A stretch of 64,000 nucleotides of DNA from Chamaea fasciata. Lineage: Eukaryota > Chordata > Aves > Passeriformes > Sylviidae. Below are positions 12,668 to 23,465 of the stretch, piece after piece; position 1 is the first letter of the stretch; every line of letters begins with the position of its first letter. Location of the stretch: contig JARCOQ010000025.1 in NCBI GenBank assembly GCA_029207755.1, positions 5,014,820-5,078,819 on the forward strand, written 5' to 3'. A program made the translations under genes and the position numbers. The notes beneath the pieces are model-generated. The model saw only the letters and a program-made list of their open reading frames with translations, was not told the DNA's origin and ran no database searches.

Positions 12668-15600
12668 ATGGGAGACCCCTTCGGCCGCTGGAGCAGCAGC
12701 AGCCCCTCACGGTGAGCGGGGCGGGCGGGTCCCCCCGGACCCCCGGAGGTGGGGCGGGAGGGGGGCGCAGGGGGTGTAAAGGTCCCTCTGTCCGTCCAGG
12801 GGTGAATATGACGACAGGACCCCGTTCCAGCATTCCAACAGCTTCGCCCGCCTCACCGGGAAAAGCATCTACAGTGAGTGAGGGCTGCACCCCAAAAACC
12901 CCTCTGGTCCCCCCCCCGCCACCGTGCCCAGCTTGTCCCTGTCACCTCACCCCGCCTGTGCCCTCAGACCAGCGCAAGGACTACGGGCAGACCCTGCTCA
13001 AGCCCCAGAACGATTTCCAGCACCACGTTGAGGTAGAAGCCCCCCCCCCCAACTGCCCCGCGCCCCCCAGCCTGCCCAGAGCCCCCCGTGACACCGGGCA
13101 CCGCGTCCCGCCAGCACCTGCTCACGATGCAGCTGGAGCGGGAGCTCCGCAGCGCCGAGGACTGTCTGTGGCGCCTGAGGGAGCTGGAGGAGCAGGGACG
13201 GATCTGGGGGCAGGATGTCATCCTGGCGGTCCAGGAGCAGGAGCTGGTGCTGAGCGATGTGGAGAGCAAGGTAACCCCCAGGCAGGGCACCTCCAAAGCC
13301 TGGTACCCCCTGAACCCTGGGATCCCCCGGGCAAGGCACCCCCAGAGCCCAGCGCTCCTCAACCAGGGCACCCCCTGAATCTCGGTCCCCGCCGGCCAGG
13401 GCATCCCCACACTCCGAAACCCCCAGGCCAGGGTATCCCCTGAATCCTGGGACCCCTGGCTATGGGAACCCCCCACATCCCGGTCCCCCTGGTCCAGGTA
13501 TCCCCAAACCCCAGTATACTCCACTGCCCCCCGACCCTGGCAACGCCTATAGCCCTGGCAGCCCCAAATCTGGGCAACCCTCCAGCCTGGCACCCACAAC
13601 CCTGCCCCAGACTCAGCCCCCCAAACTCTGCTATCCCCCTCCTATGCCACCCCACCACCCCATCAAACCTCACACCCCAAAACCCGATCCCCACAATCCC
13701 ATTGCACCCCTTTAACCCTTTCCTGGCCATTCGGGTGAGGGCACCGAGCACGCCGTTTTCCCCCTTCCAGGAGGAGCTGGAGGCTTTCCCGCTGGGAAGC
13801 GTGCAGGGATGCTCCACCGGGCTGGACAACACGGTGCTGGCCATCAGCGTCCAGGAGAGGAGCCCGCCGAGGACCAGCGTGCTGCTCTTCCAGTGCGAGC
13901 GGCTGGGGGTGAGCCCGGAGGGGGCAGGAATGGGTGGCAGCTCCCCGGAATGGAGGGCTGATGGCAGCGGGTCCATGCCAGGCAGAGACGCTGAGGAACA
14001 GCCTGGAGAAGGTGTTGAGGCAGAGGAAGGAGGAGCAGAGCAATCACTACGGGCACAGGTACGGGGGGTAAGTGGCTCTGCGACCCCTCCCTGGAGACGG
14101 CTCGACTGGGCCCCCAAGTCTCGCTCCCCAAGGTTGTGGTGAGTCTGGCTGTGGGGTCTCCCTGCGGCCCCACAGGTCCCCAAAGAGCCCCTGCACTTAC
14201 CCCCTCCTCAGGGGTCGGGGGGGGGGGCCTTTTTCCCCTCCTGGCTCAGCTCCCCCGTCCTACCCCACTCCACGAACACAACCCTCTCACCCCATCCACG
14301 GGCTCAGCCTCCTCCCTACCCCTCCTACTCCATCCCCATGGGGCCGACCCCCCCGCCCCATCCACAGGTTCAGTTCACCCCCCCCACTCCCTCTTCCTCA
14401 TCCCCGTGGGCACAGACCCCCCCCACCCCACCCATGAGCTCGGTCTCCCCTCATCCCCATGGGTGTTCCCCACCCCATTTCCCATCACTGGGCTTCGACC
14501 CCCCTCTCACCCCACACTGGCGGACCCCCCCAGCCCATCCTCACACAAACCCGTGTGCCCACCCCGCCCCGCCTCCCCGGGCTCAGCTCACCCTCACCTT
14601 GTCCCTCCCCGTCCCTCCTGCCCCGGAGCAGCGCGGACATGCCCCCGGTCCCGGCCCCGCCGTACCCGGCCCCGGAGCGCCGGGCAGAGCCCCTCGAGCC
14701 CCCCCGGCGTGGGCCGCGCCCCTCGGACCACGGTGACTCCCGGGCGGGACTGCGCCGTGCCTCAGTTTACCCGGGAGCGGGGGGTGGTGCTGGGGAGCCT
14801 GCGGTGTCGCCAGACGAGCCGGACTCCCCGCAGATGCCGCGGGCCCAGCTCCCCGCCCAGCCCGTGTCCGAGGCGGACCGAGATGTTGTAAGTCCCGAGG
14901 CACCCGACCCCCCGGTGATGGGGACACGGCAGCTCCCACCCCGCACACACCGACCCCCTGCACCCACAGGAGGTTCTCAACCACGTCCTGGGGGACCTGG
15001 AGCTCTTCATGGACCGCCTGAAGAAGGCCCTGAGCTCGGCCAGCACGAAGAAGAAGAAGAAGAAGCCGGGTAGGAAGGGAGGGGAATGTTCTTGGGGGGC
15101 TGCTTGGGGTGCTGGTGTGGCCAGCCCGGTGCCAGCCCCAGCTCTGCCCCCCAGCACTGCCCCCAAAGGAGGAGTACACGGATTTCTTCCAGAAGGTGAA
15201 ATACGCCCTCAACCTCATGGTAGGTCCCGTGGGGCTGGATGGGGGGCCTGGGGGAGAGGGGGGGATATGGGGAAGGGGAATAAATGGGAATGTGGGGCTG
15301 TGTGGGGATGGGGCTGTGGACAACAGGGGAACTGCGTGGGGAAAGGGCGTCTGTGAGGCTGGGGGGCCGTGGGGAAGGCATGCGGGAATGGGGGGGCCAT
15401 GGGGATGGGGGAAGCTGTGTGGGGTGCAGGGGCTGTGTGGGGTGCAGGGGCGGTGTGGGGTGCAGGGGCGTTATGGGGTGCAGGGGCGGTGTGGGGTGCA
15501 GGGGCGGTGTGGGGTGCAGGGGCTGTGTGGGGTGCAGGGGCGGTGTGGGGTGCAGGGGCTGTGTGGGGTGCAGGGGCGGTGTGGGGTGCAGGGGCTGTGT

Positions 15601-18302
15601 GGGGTGCAGGGAATGTGTGGGGTGCAGGGGCTGTGTGGGGTGCAGGGGCGGTGTGGGGTGCAGGGGCGGTGTGGGGTGCAGGGAATGTGTGGGGTGCAGG
15701 GGCTGTGTGGGGTGCAGGGGCGGTGTGGGGTGCAGGGGCTGTGTGGGGTACAGGGGCGTTATGGGATGCAGGGGCGTTATGGGGCGCAGGGGCTGTGTGG
15801 GGTGCAGGGGCGGTGTGGGGTGCAGGGGCCGTGTGGGGTACAGGGGCGTTATGGGATGCAGGGGCGTTATGGGGCGCAGGGGCAGTGTGGGGTGCAGGGG
15901 CTGTGTGGGGTGCAGGGGCTGTGTGGGGTGCAGGGGCGTTATGGGATGCAGGGGCATTATGGGGTGCAGGGGCTGTGTGGGGTGGAGGGGCTGTGTGGGG
16001 TGCAGGGGCGGTGTGGGGTGCAGGGGCTGTGTGGGGTGCAGGGGCGGTGTGGGGTGCAGGGGCGGTGTGGGGTGCAGGGGCTGGAGGGGTGCAGGGGCTG
16101 GAGGGGTGCAGGGGCGTTATGGGATGCAGGGGCTGTGTGGGGTGCAGGGGCGGTGTGGGGTGCAGGGAATGTGTGGGGTGCAGGGAATGTGTGGGGTGCA
16201 GGGGTGTTATGGGGCGCAGGGGCGGTGTGGGGTGCAGGGGCGGTGTGGGGTGCAGGGAATGTGTGGGGTGCAGGGGCGTTATGGGTTGCAGGGGCGTTAT
16301 GGGGCGCAGGGGCGGTGTGGGGTGCAGGGGCGGTGTGGGGTGCAGGGAATGTGTGGGGTGCAGGGGCGGTGTGGGGTGCAGGGGCGGTGTGGGGTGCAGG
16401 TGTGCTGTGGGGTGCAGGGGCGGTGTGGGATGAGGGAACCGAGGGTGAGCTGAGGGGCTCTGTGGGGCTGGAGGGGCCATACGGGCACAAGGGTCTGTGT
16501 AGGGATGAGGTGTGGGTGGACTGGGGGGCTCTGTGGGGCTGGGGGGCTGTGTGTGGACAGGGGTCTCTGAAGGGACACCCTTTCCCCCCGCACAGGGCCG
16601 GACCCGCCGGGACGTGGTGAACCCCGATCCCACCGAGCTCCTGCGCCTCGTCTTCTCTGCTCTGTCCTTTGTGAGTGTCCCCACAACGCGTCGCAGCCCG
16701 GCCATGTGTGACACAGGCGGGGATCACCCTGGCTCCCCCCATCCTGGGGCTGCTGCTCCATCCCGGTCCCCTCCAGGTGCTGGCGCACTGCCCCAGTCCC
16801 GGGCTGGCCGCGGCGGTGGAGAGCCCGCTGCTGGTGCCGGAGGCGCTGGAATTCCTTGAGGAGAACCTGAGCGACGACGACTACGGCGTCTGGAAGAGCC
16901 TCGGCACTGCCTGGAACAAGTCCAGGTGGGCTCCAGCCCGCGACACCGAGAAAGGGGGGGCTGGCCTTGAGGGGGGGGGGGTCGCAACATCCACCCCGGT
17001 GTCCTCCCCGATGGTTGTAGGGCCGAGTACCCCAACAGCGCCCAGGTGCCCGCGTACATCCCGGTGTTTTCGGACGGGTGGCTGCCCCCCGTGATGGAGC
17101 AGGAAGGCCACGGCGGCCTCCAGGACGCCCCACCGCCTGCCTCAGTTTCCCCAACTCACTTGCGACACCCTTCCCTGTCCCTGCCCCCTGCACAGTCACC
17201 GGCCACCGGCTGGAGGGACAACCCCAGGCAAGTGTAAGTGTCCCCTTTCCCTGTGGATGCGGAGGGTCGGGGCAAGATTTGAGCCCCGACTGATGCACCC
17301 CCTGACCAGTTCCAGATCCGCCGTCCCTGCCCCCTCGCAGGGGCTGGTCCGAGCCCTGTACGACTTCCAGGCCAGGAATTCGCAGGAGCTGAGCGTCAGG
17401 AAGGGGGACACGCTGCAGGTAGGAAGGGGAGGGGTCCCCTCCATGGGTGCTCGTAGGGGAGGACGAAGTCGGGACCCCGGGGCCCTCCACCCTTCCCCCC
17501 TTGTCACCTCCCCCAGGTCTTGGACCAGCAGAGAAAGTGGTGGCTGGTGCAGGACGAGCGGGGGGACAGAGGGCACGTCCCTGGCAACATCCTGGAGCCC
17601 CTCCCGGAGCCGGGGTACAGCGGCAGACAGGTGGGTGTCCCCTCTCCCCTCCCTTCCCCGCGCACCCCCACCAGGAGGAGGTGGCCGGCGGCTACCCCGA
17701 TGTCCCCTCGCTTTGTCCCCCGCTCCAGGACAGTCCCCCCACCCTGCAACCCAACTCCTCGCCGGCAGAGGTGACAGCCTGGCTGATGGACAAGGGCTTC
17801 TCGCGGATGTAGGTGGTCCCTTTGCCCCCCTTCCCCCCAAAACCCGCCTGGCTCCATCTGCGGGTGCAGGCAAGCCCGGCTTACCCCCGCCCGCCCGCCC
17901 GCAGCACGGTGCGGACCTTGGGGGTGCTGCCGGGCCACGAGCTGCTGCAGATGAGCCCGGCCGAGCTGCGAGGTGTCTGTCCCGAGGAGTGGCGGAGGGT
18001 CCTCTTCAAGCTGTCCCCCATCAGGACATCCCTGGGGGTGAGGGACTCCCACCCCCGAACCCCCACCCCAACCAGGGATTTTCGGACCCTCGGCCCCACG
18101 CCCCCTCCCCGGCCCAGCGGGTCCCTGGGGGTGTGGGACCCCCGGCCCAGCGCCCCCTCCTCGCTCCCGGACTGATCCCCCCGCCCGGGCTGGCCTTGGC
18201 GGTGGGGCCCCTCATGCTCACGCCCCCTCCCCATCCCGGAGCTCCCCCCACACACAGACACCTCTCCCATCCCTTTCTCTGCAGATCGGTCCCGGGGACT
18301 GA
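12668..18302 (+). CDS. EPS8L3: EPS8-like protein 3 (adaptor with PTB and SH3 domains)
   Basis: The coding exons join in frame to 583 residues: 12668-12711, 12800-12873, 12968-13032, 13115-13270, 13771-13908, 13982-14058, 14632-14732, 14814-14887, 14970-15069, 15155-15219, 16596-16670, 16777-16925, 17021-17231, 17341-17418, 17517-17630, 17729-17808, 17905-18037 and 18285-18302. A PTB domain fills roughly residues 30-160 ([11 protein letters not shown], then VLAISVQE). A proline-rich and Lys-rich linker follows, with DGWLPP near residue 400. The SH3 domain (ALYDFQARN...WWLV...GHVPGNIL) covers about 444-505, and a C-terminal SAM-like helical region about 515-580. EPS8 proteins link receptor tyrosine kinases to Rac and actin; EPS8L3 is the most divergent paralogue. 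The end of exon 17021-17231 is the least certain boundary. The length is close to the mammalian protein (about 590). The gene converges tail to tail with the GSTM cluster. Confidence 0.9.
15412..16435. repeat. 18-bp G-rich minisatellite in an EPS8L3 intron
   Basis: The unit GGGGTGCAGGGGCNGTGT repeats about 56 times, with point variants such as GGGAATGTGT and GGGGCGTTATG. The array lies wholly inside the intron between the exons ending at 15219 and starting at 16596. Because 18 is a multiple of three and the unit lacks stops in several frames, it creates artefactual open frames of about 500 codons on both strands. Confidence 0.97.
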
Positions 18303-18602
18303 GCCACCGAGGCCACGCTGATGTCCCCAACACGTCCCCGCCCCGGGTGGAGCACCCCGGGAACGGCTGGGCCTGGGGGCGAACCCACCCCCCACATCCT
18401 GCCTGGCCCCCCACGACAGAGAACCACCCCCTGAAAGGAGAGAGCGTCCCCGCAAAGCCACCAGGGACACAGGGCTTGTCCCCCCGCACTGGAGGGCTCT
18501 TGGGGACCCCCACCCAAGCAGGGGGGCAGGCACCCCCCTCGGCCGGGTCAGGCGCTGGGAAATGACTCTGCGCCCCCGAAATGTAAAGCGATTGATGCAG
18601 AA

Positions 18603-18608
18603 AATAAA
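18603..18608 (+). other. EPS8L3: EPS8L3 poly(A) signal AATAAA
   Basis: A canonical AATAAA lies 301 bases after the EPS8L3 stop codon, on the same strand. No other gene lies between. Confidence 0.75.
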
Positions 18609-19100
18609 AGTGACAGCAGCGGGGTGTGCAGAGTCTGGGGGGGACACCCCAGGGGCAGGGAGAGGGACGGGGGAGGGGGAATACGGGAATAGAGGCAGGG
18701 CAGGGAGGGGGCACGGCACTTCGCCCCCCCGCAGCACCCAGGGCACACTGCTGGCCCCCATCGCGGCGAGTTGATGGCAGCGAGGGGCCCCTGGGGACAG
18801 GGCTGTCCCCAGCACACCCCACTCAGCACCCTGCGTGGGTGGCAGGGCACCAACGCTCCCTCCCCCCAGGCTCTGTCAGGGCTGCCTCATTAGAGCTCAT
18901 TAGGAATGTGCTAATGAGGAGCGGGGGCGGGAGGAAAGGAGGCACGGGGTTCCTTTCCCAGGGCAACGAGGGAGGGCTGAGCTGGTGCCCCCAAACCAAA
19001 CCAGCGGGACCGGGACCCCTGGAGCAGGGACCCCCCTCACCCCACACCCACCAACCCCCAGCCATGGGTGGACCCACCTCAGTGCCCCCACAACACCACG
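18609..19100. other. Gap between the EPS8L3 and GSTM-A 3' ends
   Basis: The gap separates two convergent genes. It has a G-rich stretch near 18640-18710 and a cluster of TAAT cores at 18885-18919, and ends at the left breakpoint of the tandem duplication. No gene is visible. Confidence 0.5.
18885..18919. promoter_or_regulatory. Inverted CCTCATTAG / CTAATGAGG motif cluster
   Basis: CCTCATTAG (18885-18893) and its reverse complement CTAATGAGG (18911-18919) flank a further CTCATTAGG (18896-18904). These are homeodomain-type TAAT cores. Function is unknown and is inferred only from motif shape. Confidence 0.3.
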
Positions 19101-19140
19101 AGGCCTGTGGGGGGCTCAGGGTGCAACATCTACAAAGTAC

Positions 19141-19146
19141 TTTATT
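19141..19146 (-). other. Poly(A) signal of GSTM-A, unit 1
   Basis: TTTATT on the plus strand reads AATAAA on the gene strand, about 125 bases after the GSTM-A stop. The same signal in unit 2 is at 32111-32116, only about 40 bases before the duplication junction. Confidence 0.8.
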
Positions 19147-19268
19147 GTCCTGGGGGGCATGTGGGGATAGGTGCCATGCCAGTGGTGCCATCCCCCCCCC
19201 AAGGATGGAGGACGCTGGGGGGGCTGGGTTAGGACTCCCCCCCACCCTCCGAGCCCCATGCCGAGCTC

Positions 19269-22200
19269 CTACAACTTCTTGTTGCCCCACTTGGCCATCT
19301 TGTTGTTGATGGGCATCTTCTGGAAACGGCTGGACTTCATGTAGGCAGCCACCTTCTCCAGAGCCTGGGGACACACACACAGTGTCAGGGACGCCCCCAC
19401 CCAGGGGTGCCCTCGGGGTGCCCCTGCTCACCCCAAAGCGCTCCATGAAGTCCTTGAGGTTCTTGAAGGGCTCCAGGCACTTGGGCTCAAAGATGCGGTT
19501 CTGATCCAGCACGTCGAACATGAGGAAGTCTACGAAGGTCAGCTGGGGACATCGGGGGACACGGTGAGGACAAACCCACTCCCCTGCCCCCTCGGCCCCC
19601 TCGGCAGGCCTGGCAGTACCTTCTCCCCCGCAAACCACTTTCTGTCCCCCAGGAAGTTGGAGAAGAGCTTCAGCTTCCCCGGGAGCTGCTCCAGGTAGCC
19701 CGGCTTGAGCTTCTCCTGAGGGAGGAAGGAAGGGGTGAGGATGGGCAGCCAGCCTGGGGAGCACCCTCCCAATAGGGGGTCCCCAAAGCTGCCATGGGGT
19801 CCCACAGCCTGCAGGACACTCACAAAGTCAGGGTTGTAGCAGACCATGACAAGGCTCATGCGGAAATCCATGATCTGGTTCTCCAACATGTCCACACGCA
19901 GGGTCTCCTCCTCAGTCTCACCGCCTGCACAGGCTGATGTCAGTGCTGGGGGCCCAAACCCTTCCTGCTGCCCCAAACCCCCCCGGACCCCAGCCCTCTG
20001 CCCCAAACCGCCCCGGACCCCAGCCCCCTGCCCCAAACCCTCCCCGACCCCAGCCCCCTGCCCCAAACCCCCCCCGACCCCAGCCCCCTGCCCCAAACCC
20101 CCCCCGACCCCAGCCCCCTGCCCCAAACCCCCACCGACCCCAGCCCCCTGCCCCAAACCCCCCCCGACCCCAGCCCCCTGCCCCAAACCCCCCGACCCCA
20201 GCCCCCTGCCCCAAACCCCCCGACCCCAGCCCCCTGCCCCAAACCCCCCCTGACCCCAGCCCCCTGCCCCAAACCCCCCGACCCCAGCCCTCTGCCACAA
20301 ACCCCCCGACCCCAGCCCCCTGCCCCAAACCCCCCCCTGACCCCAGCCCCCTGCCCCAAACCCCCCCCGACCCCAGCCCTCTGCCCCAAACCGCCCCGGA
20401 CCCCAGCCCTCTGCCCCAAACCCCCCCTGACTCCAGCCCCCTGCCCCAACCCCCCCCCTGACCCCAGCCCTCTGCCCCAAACCCCCCCCGACCCCAGCCC
20501 CCTGCCCCAAACCCTCCCGGACCCCAGCCCCCTGCCCCAAACCCCCCCCTGACCCCAGCCCCCTGCCCCAAACCCTCCCGGACCCCAGCCCCCTGCCCCA
20601 AACCCCCCCCTGACCCCAGCCCTCTGCCCCAAACCCCCCCTGACCCCAGCCCCCTGCCCCAAACCCCCCCCTGACCCCAGCCCTCTGCCCCAAACCCCCC
20701 CTGACCCCAGCCCTCTGCCCCAAACCCCCCGACCCCAGCCCCCTGCCCCAAACCCTCCCCGACCCCAGCCCTCTGCCCCAAACCCCCCCTGACCCCAGCC
20801 CCCTGCCCCAAACCCCCCGACCCCAGCCCTCTGCTGGCTGTGGGTCCATCTAGCTCCAGCCCCATGCTCACCCCCACTCCACCCTGCACCCCAATCCAAC
20901 TCCAACCCCAAACCAAGCCCAACCGAACCCCAATTCAATTCCAATCCCAACTCCAACCCTGCTCCAATTCCAAGCCTCAGCCCAAGCCTAAGACTAACCC
21001 TACTCCAAGCCCAACTTGGATTCAAGTCCAACCCCAACCCAACCGAAGTCAAACCTAATCCCAATCCTGCTCCAAGCCCAATCCCACTCCAGCCCCACTC
21101 ACACATGTTGTGCTTGCGGGCGATGTAGCGCAGGATGGCGTTGCTCTGCGTCAGCTTGGTGGGGCCGTCGATGAAATACGGCAGCTGAGGGGACAGAGGG
21201 ACATGGGGACACAGGGACACCCCCAGCCATGCCCCCCCCAGCTCCAGAGCACCTACGTTGGGGAAGTCAAGCCCCAGCTTCTCCTTCTCGTTGATCCATT
21301 GGCTCTTATCGTAGTCAGGGGCTGGAAGGGAAGGAAGGGGGAGCCGGGTGATGTCGTGTCCTCCCCAAAAGCCAGAGAGGCTGAGGGTGGTGTGGGGCCC
21401 CCCTGAGCCCCCCTCACCCTCCCCACAGCTGTAGAGCTTGTCCTCATAGGGCGTCTCCGTGTACTCCAGCAGCAGGCGGATGGCGTGGGCCAGCTGGGGA
21501 GTGGGATTAGTGAGACACCCCCAAAAACATCCCCCACACGTGAGCCCGGAACTGGCTCACACGTGGGGAAACTGAGGCACGGGGGAGGGCACACTGCACG
21601 CCCTTCCCAGTACCCCAGTCAGCACCCCCCTGCACAGGGCCCCCCCCCAAAAACAACATCCTTCCACCCCCAAGTGCTGCAGGACCCCCAGAGCCCCCCC
21701 ACAAGACACCCCAAAAGATCATGGAGACCTCCAACAGTTTCCCCAAAAGACCTGAGGGACTCCCGCAGCTCCTTCCAAGGTTAGAAGAGAGCCCAAGACC
21801 TCCCGAAAGACCGGAGGGACCCCCACAGACCCACCACAGCCCCCCCAAGGACGACCCACTGCAATCCCCGCAAGACTAACGGTCCACCACAGCCACCTCC
21901 CCCAAAAAACCGGAGGGATTCCCAAAGCATGTCCAAAAGACACAGGAGACCCCCCACAAACTCCCTGAAGACAGGGGGGACCCCCGAACATGCCCCACGG
22001 CCATCCCACACGCCCAAAGGGACCACCCGCAGCCAGGGATGAGATCTCCCAAAATCAGTGGGACCCCCGAGGACCCCTCACTGCCCCCTAAAAGCTCAGA
22101 GAGATCCCCGCGGCCCCCCCAAGACAAAAGGAAACCCCACAGTCCCCACCCCCAAAACCAGAACCGCCCCCACGTCACGCAAAAAGCGCAGAAGGGACCC

Positions 22201-22467
22201 CACACCCCCCCGAACATCCCCTGCAGCCCCCGAACGACCAAAGGGACCCCCGGAGACCCTCCGCAGCCCCCCGAAACACCGGCGGGAGCCCCGAAGAGCC
22301 CCGAAAAAGAGCAAGAGGATCCCCCCGATCCCCGTCAGGAGAGCCCGGGGTCCCCGCAGCCCCCCCCCGGCGGGGTGGCGGTGTCCCCAAGGAGGCAGCG
22401 GGTCCCCAGAGCGGTGGCGGGTCCCCCACTCACGCCGCGGATGTCCCAGTACCCCCAACACCGCCAT
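19269..22467 (-). pseudogene. GSTM-A unit 1: mu-class glutathione transferase with an exon 1 frameshift
   Basis: The eight exons match the mu-class GST layout: 22434-22467, 21418-21493, 21257-21321, 21103-21184, 19824-19924, 19620-19715, 19432-19542 and 19269-19364. Exons 2-8 are open and well spliced (LAHAIRLLLEYTE, SNAILRYIARKHN, CYNPDF, FVDFLMFDVLD). Exon 1 is 34 bases, not 33. A run of five C (22452-22456) replaces the four C of unit 2, so the frame shifts after MAVLG and the active-site tyrosine motif LGYWDIRG is lost. An intact protein would have 219 residues and conjugate glutathione to electrophiles in the cytosol. It also differs from unit 2 at three residues seen by eye: Val/Ala and Val/Ile before CYNPDF, and Asn/Ser near the C-terminus. 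A homopolymer sequencing error is the main alternative. Confidence 0.8.
19976..20834. repeat. ~28-30-bp C-rich minisatellite in GSTM-A intron 4, unit 1
   Basis: The words GACCCCAGCCCCCTGCCCCAAACCC repeat about 30 times with small length changes in the C runs. The array sits inside the intron between exons 4 and 5. The matching array in unit 2 is only about half as long. Open frames of more than 400 codons here come from the repeat. Confidence 0.95.
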
Positions 22468-23415
22468 GGCGCGCGCGGATCTCCGCCCCGCCCCCCGCGC
22501 GTGACACCGGCCACGCCCCTGGGTCCGGGGGGCGGGGCTTAAGGGGCCGCGGCTCCTCGGGGGTGCCCCCCCTTATCCCGGGGGTCCCCCTTAACAAAAG
22601 GGTTCCGTGATTCTTGCCGTTAAGAATGTGTGTTCTGTGACCCCCCGCCCGCATGGAACCCCCCGATCCCGAGGGCTCCTCCAGCCCCCCGCACGCCATG
22701 GGGTTCCCCGTAGCCCGGGAGCTCTGCGACCCTCCCATGCCCGCAGGAACCCCCTTGTCCTCAGGGTTCTGTGACCACCCCTGACCCCACGGGGCCCCCT
22801 TTACCCTGGGGTGTCTGCGACCACCCCAAGGTCCATGGGGGTCCCCCTCAACAGGGGGCTCTGTGACCCTCCCCATCCCCGTGGCTTTGCGACCCCCCGA
22901 ATTCCGTGGGCTTCTCCTTATCCCAGGGGTTCTGAGACACACCCCATCCATCCCCACGGGACCGCTTTATTCTGCGGACGCTCCAACCCCACAAACTCCG
23001 TGGGATCCCCCTTATTCTGGGGCTCTGCAGCCCCTTAAATTCCATGGGGTCTCCCTTTTCCTGGGAGCCCCGTGACCCCCCAAACTCCACGGGAACCCCC
23101 TTATCCTGGGGCCATGGGTTCCTCTGTAACACCCCCTCAAGCTTCATCGGGGTCCCCCCTTTCAATCCCCTAAGCTGCGGGGGGGGTCTCACTATCCTGG
23201 GGGGGACAGAGACCCCACCACGGTCCCCACAGTCTCCATGGGGGTTCCCCTTATCCCGGGGACGCAGGGGGGAATGGCTTCCCCCATCCCAGGATCCAGG
23301 AGGGCCCAACATCCCCCCCAGGGGTTACCCCACACATGAGGGGTTCCCACACCTCCCACCACAGCCCCCCAGCAGCTCAGAGCACCCCACACAGCGGCTG
23401 GACAAGGGGGAGCCC
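22468..23415. repeat. GSTM-A promoter side and a degenerate minisatellite, unit 1
   Basis: The first 50 bases upstream of the GSTM-A start are very CpG-rich, which suits a promoter. From about 22540 to 23300, old diverged units of roughly 45-60 bases follow, built from CTGTGACCCCCC, CCATGGGGTCCCCCTTAT and CCTGGGG words. No coding exon is present. The same block recurs at 35032-35979. Confidence 0.6.
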
Positions 23416-23422
23416 CCCACGA

Positions 23423-23428
23423 TTTATT
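23423..23428 (-). other. Poly(A) signal of GSTM-B, unit 1
   Basis: TTTATT on the plus strand gives AATAAA on the gene strand, about 40 bases after the stop codon. The predicted 3'-UTR is very short. The equivalent in unit 2 is 35987-35992. Confidence 0.75.
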
Positions 23429-23465
23429 GGGGAGTTCTGGGGGCGACCTGGGGGGGGTCAGCCCC

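Noticed and set aside
15109..16714. Open frames of about 503 (+) and 499 (-) codons
   Set aside because: They are made by an 18-bp stop-free minisatellite in an EPS8L3 intron. The protein is a six-residue repeat without any domain.
19539..21220. Open frames of 330-436 codons over GSTM-A intron 4 (also 32510-33788)
   Set aside because: They come from the C-rich minisatellite. Only the exon pieces within them are real GSTM coding sequence.
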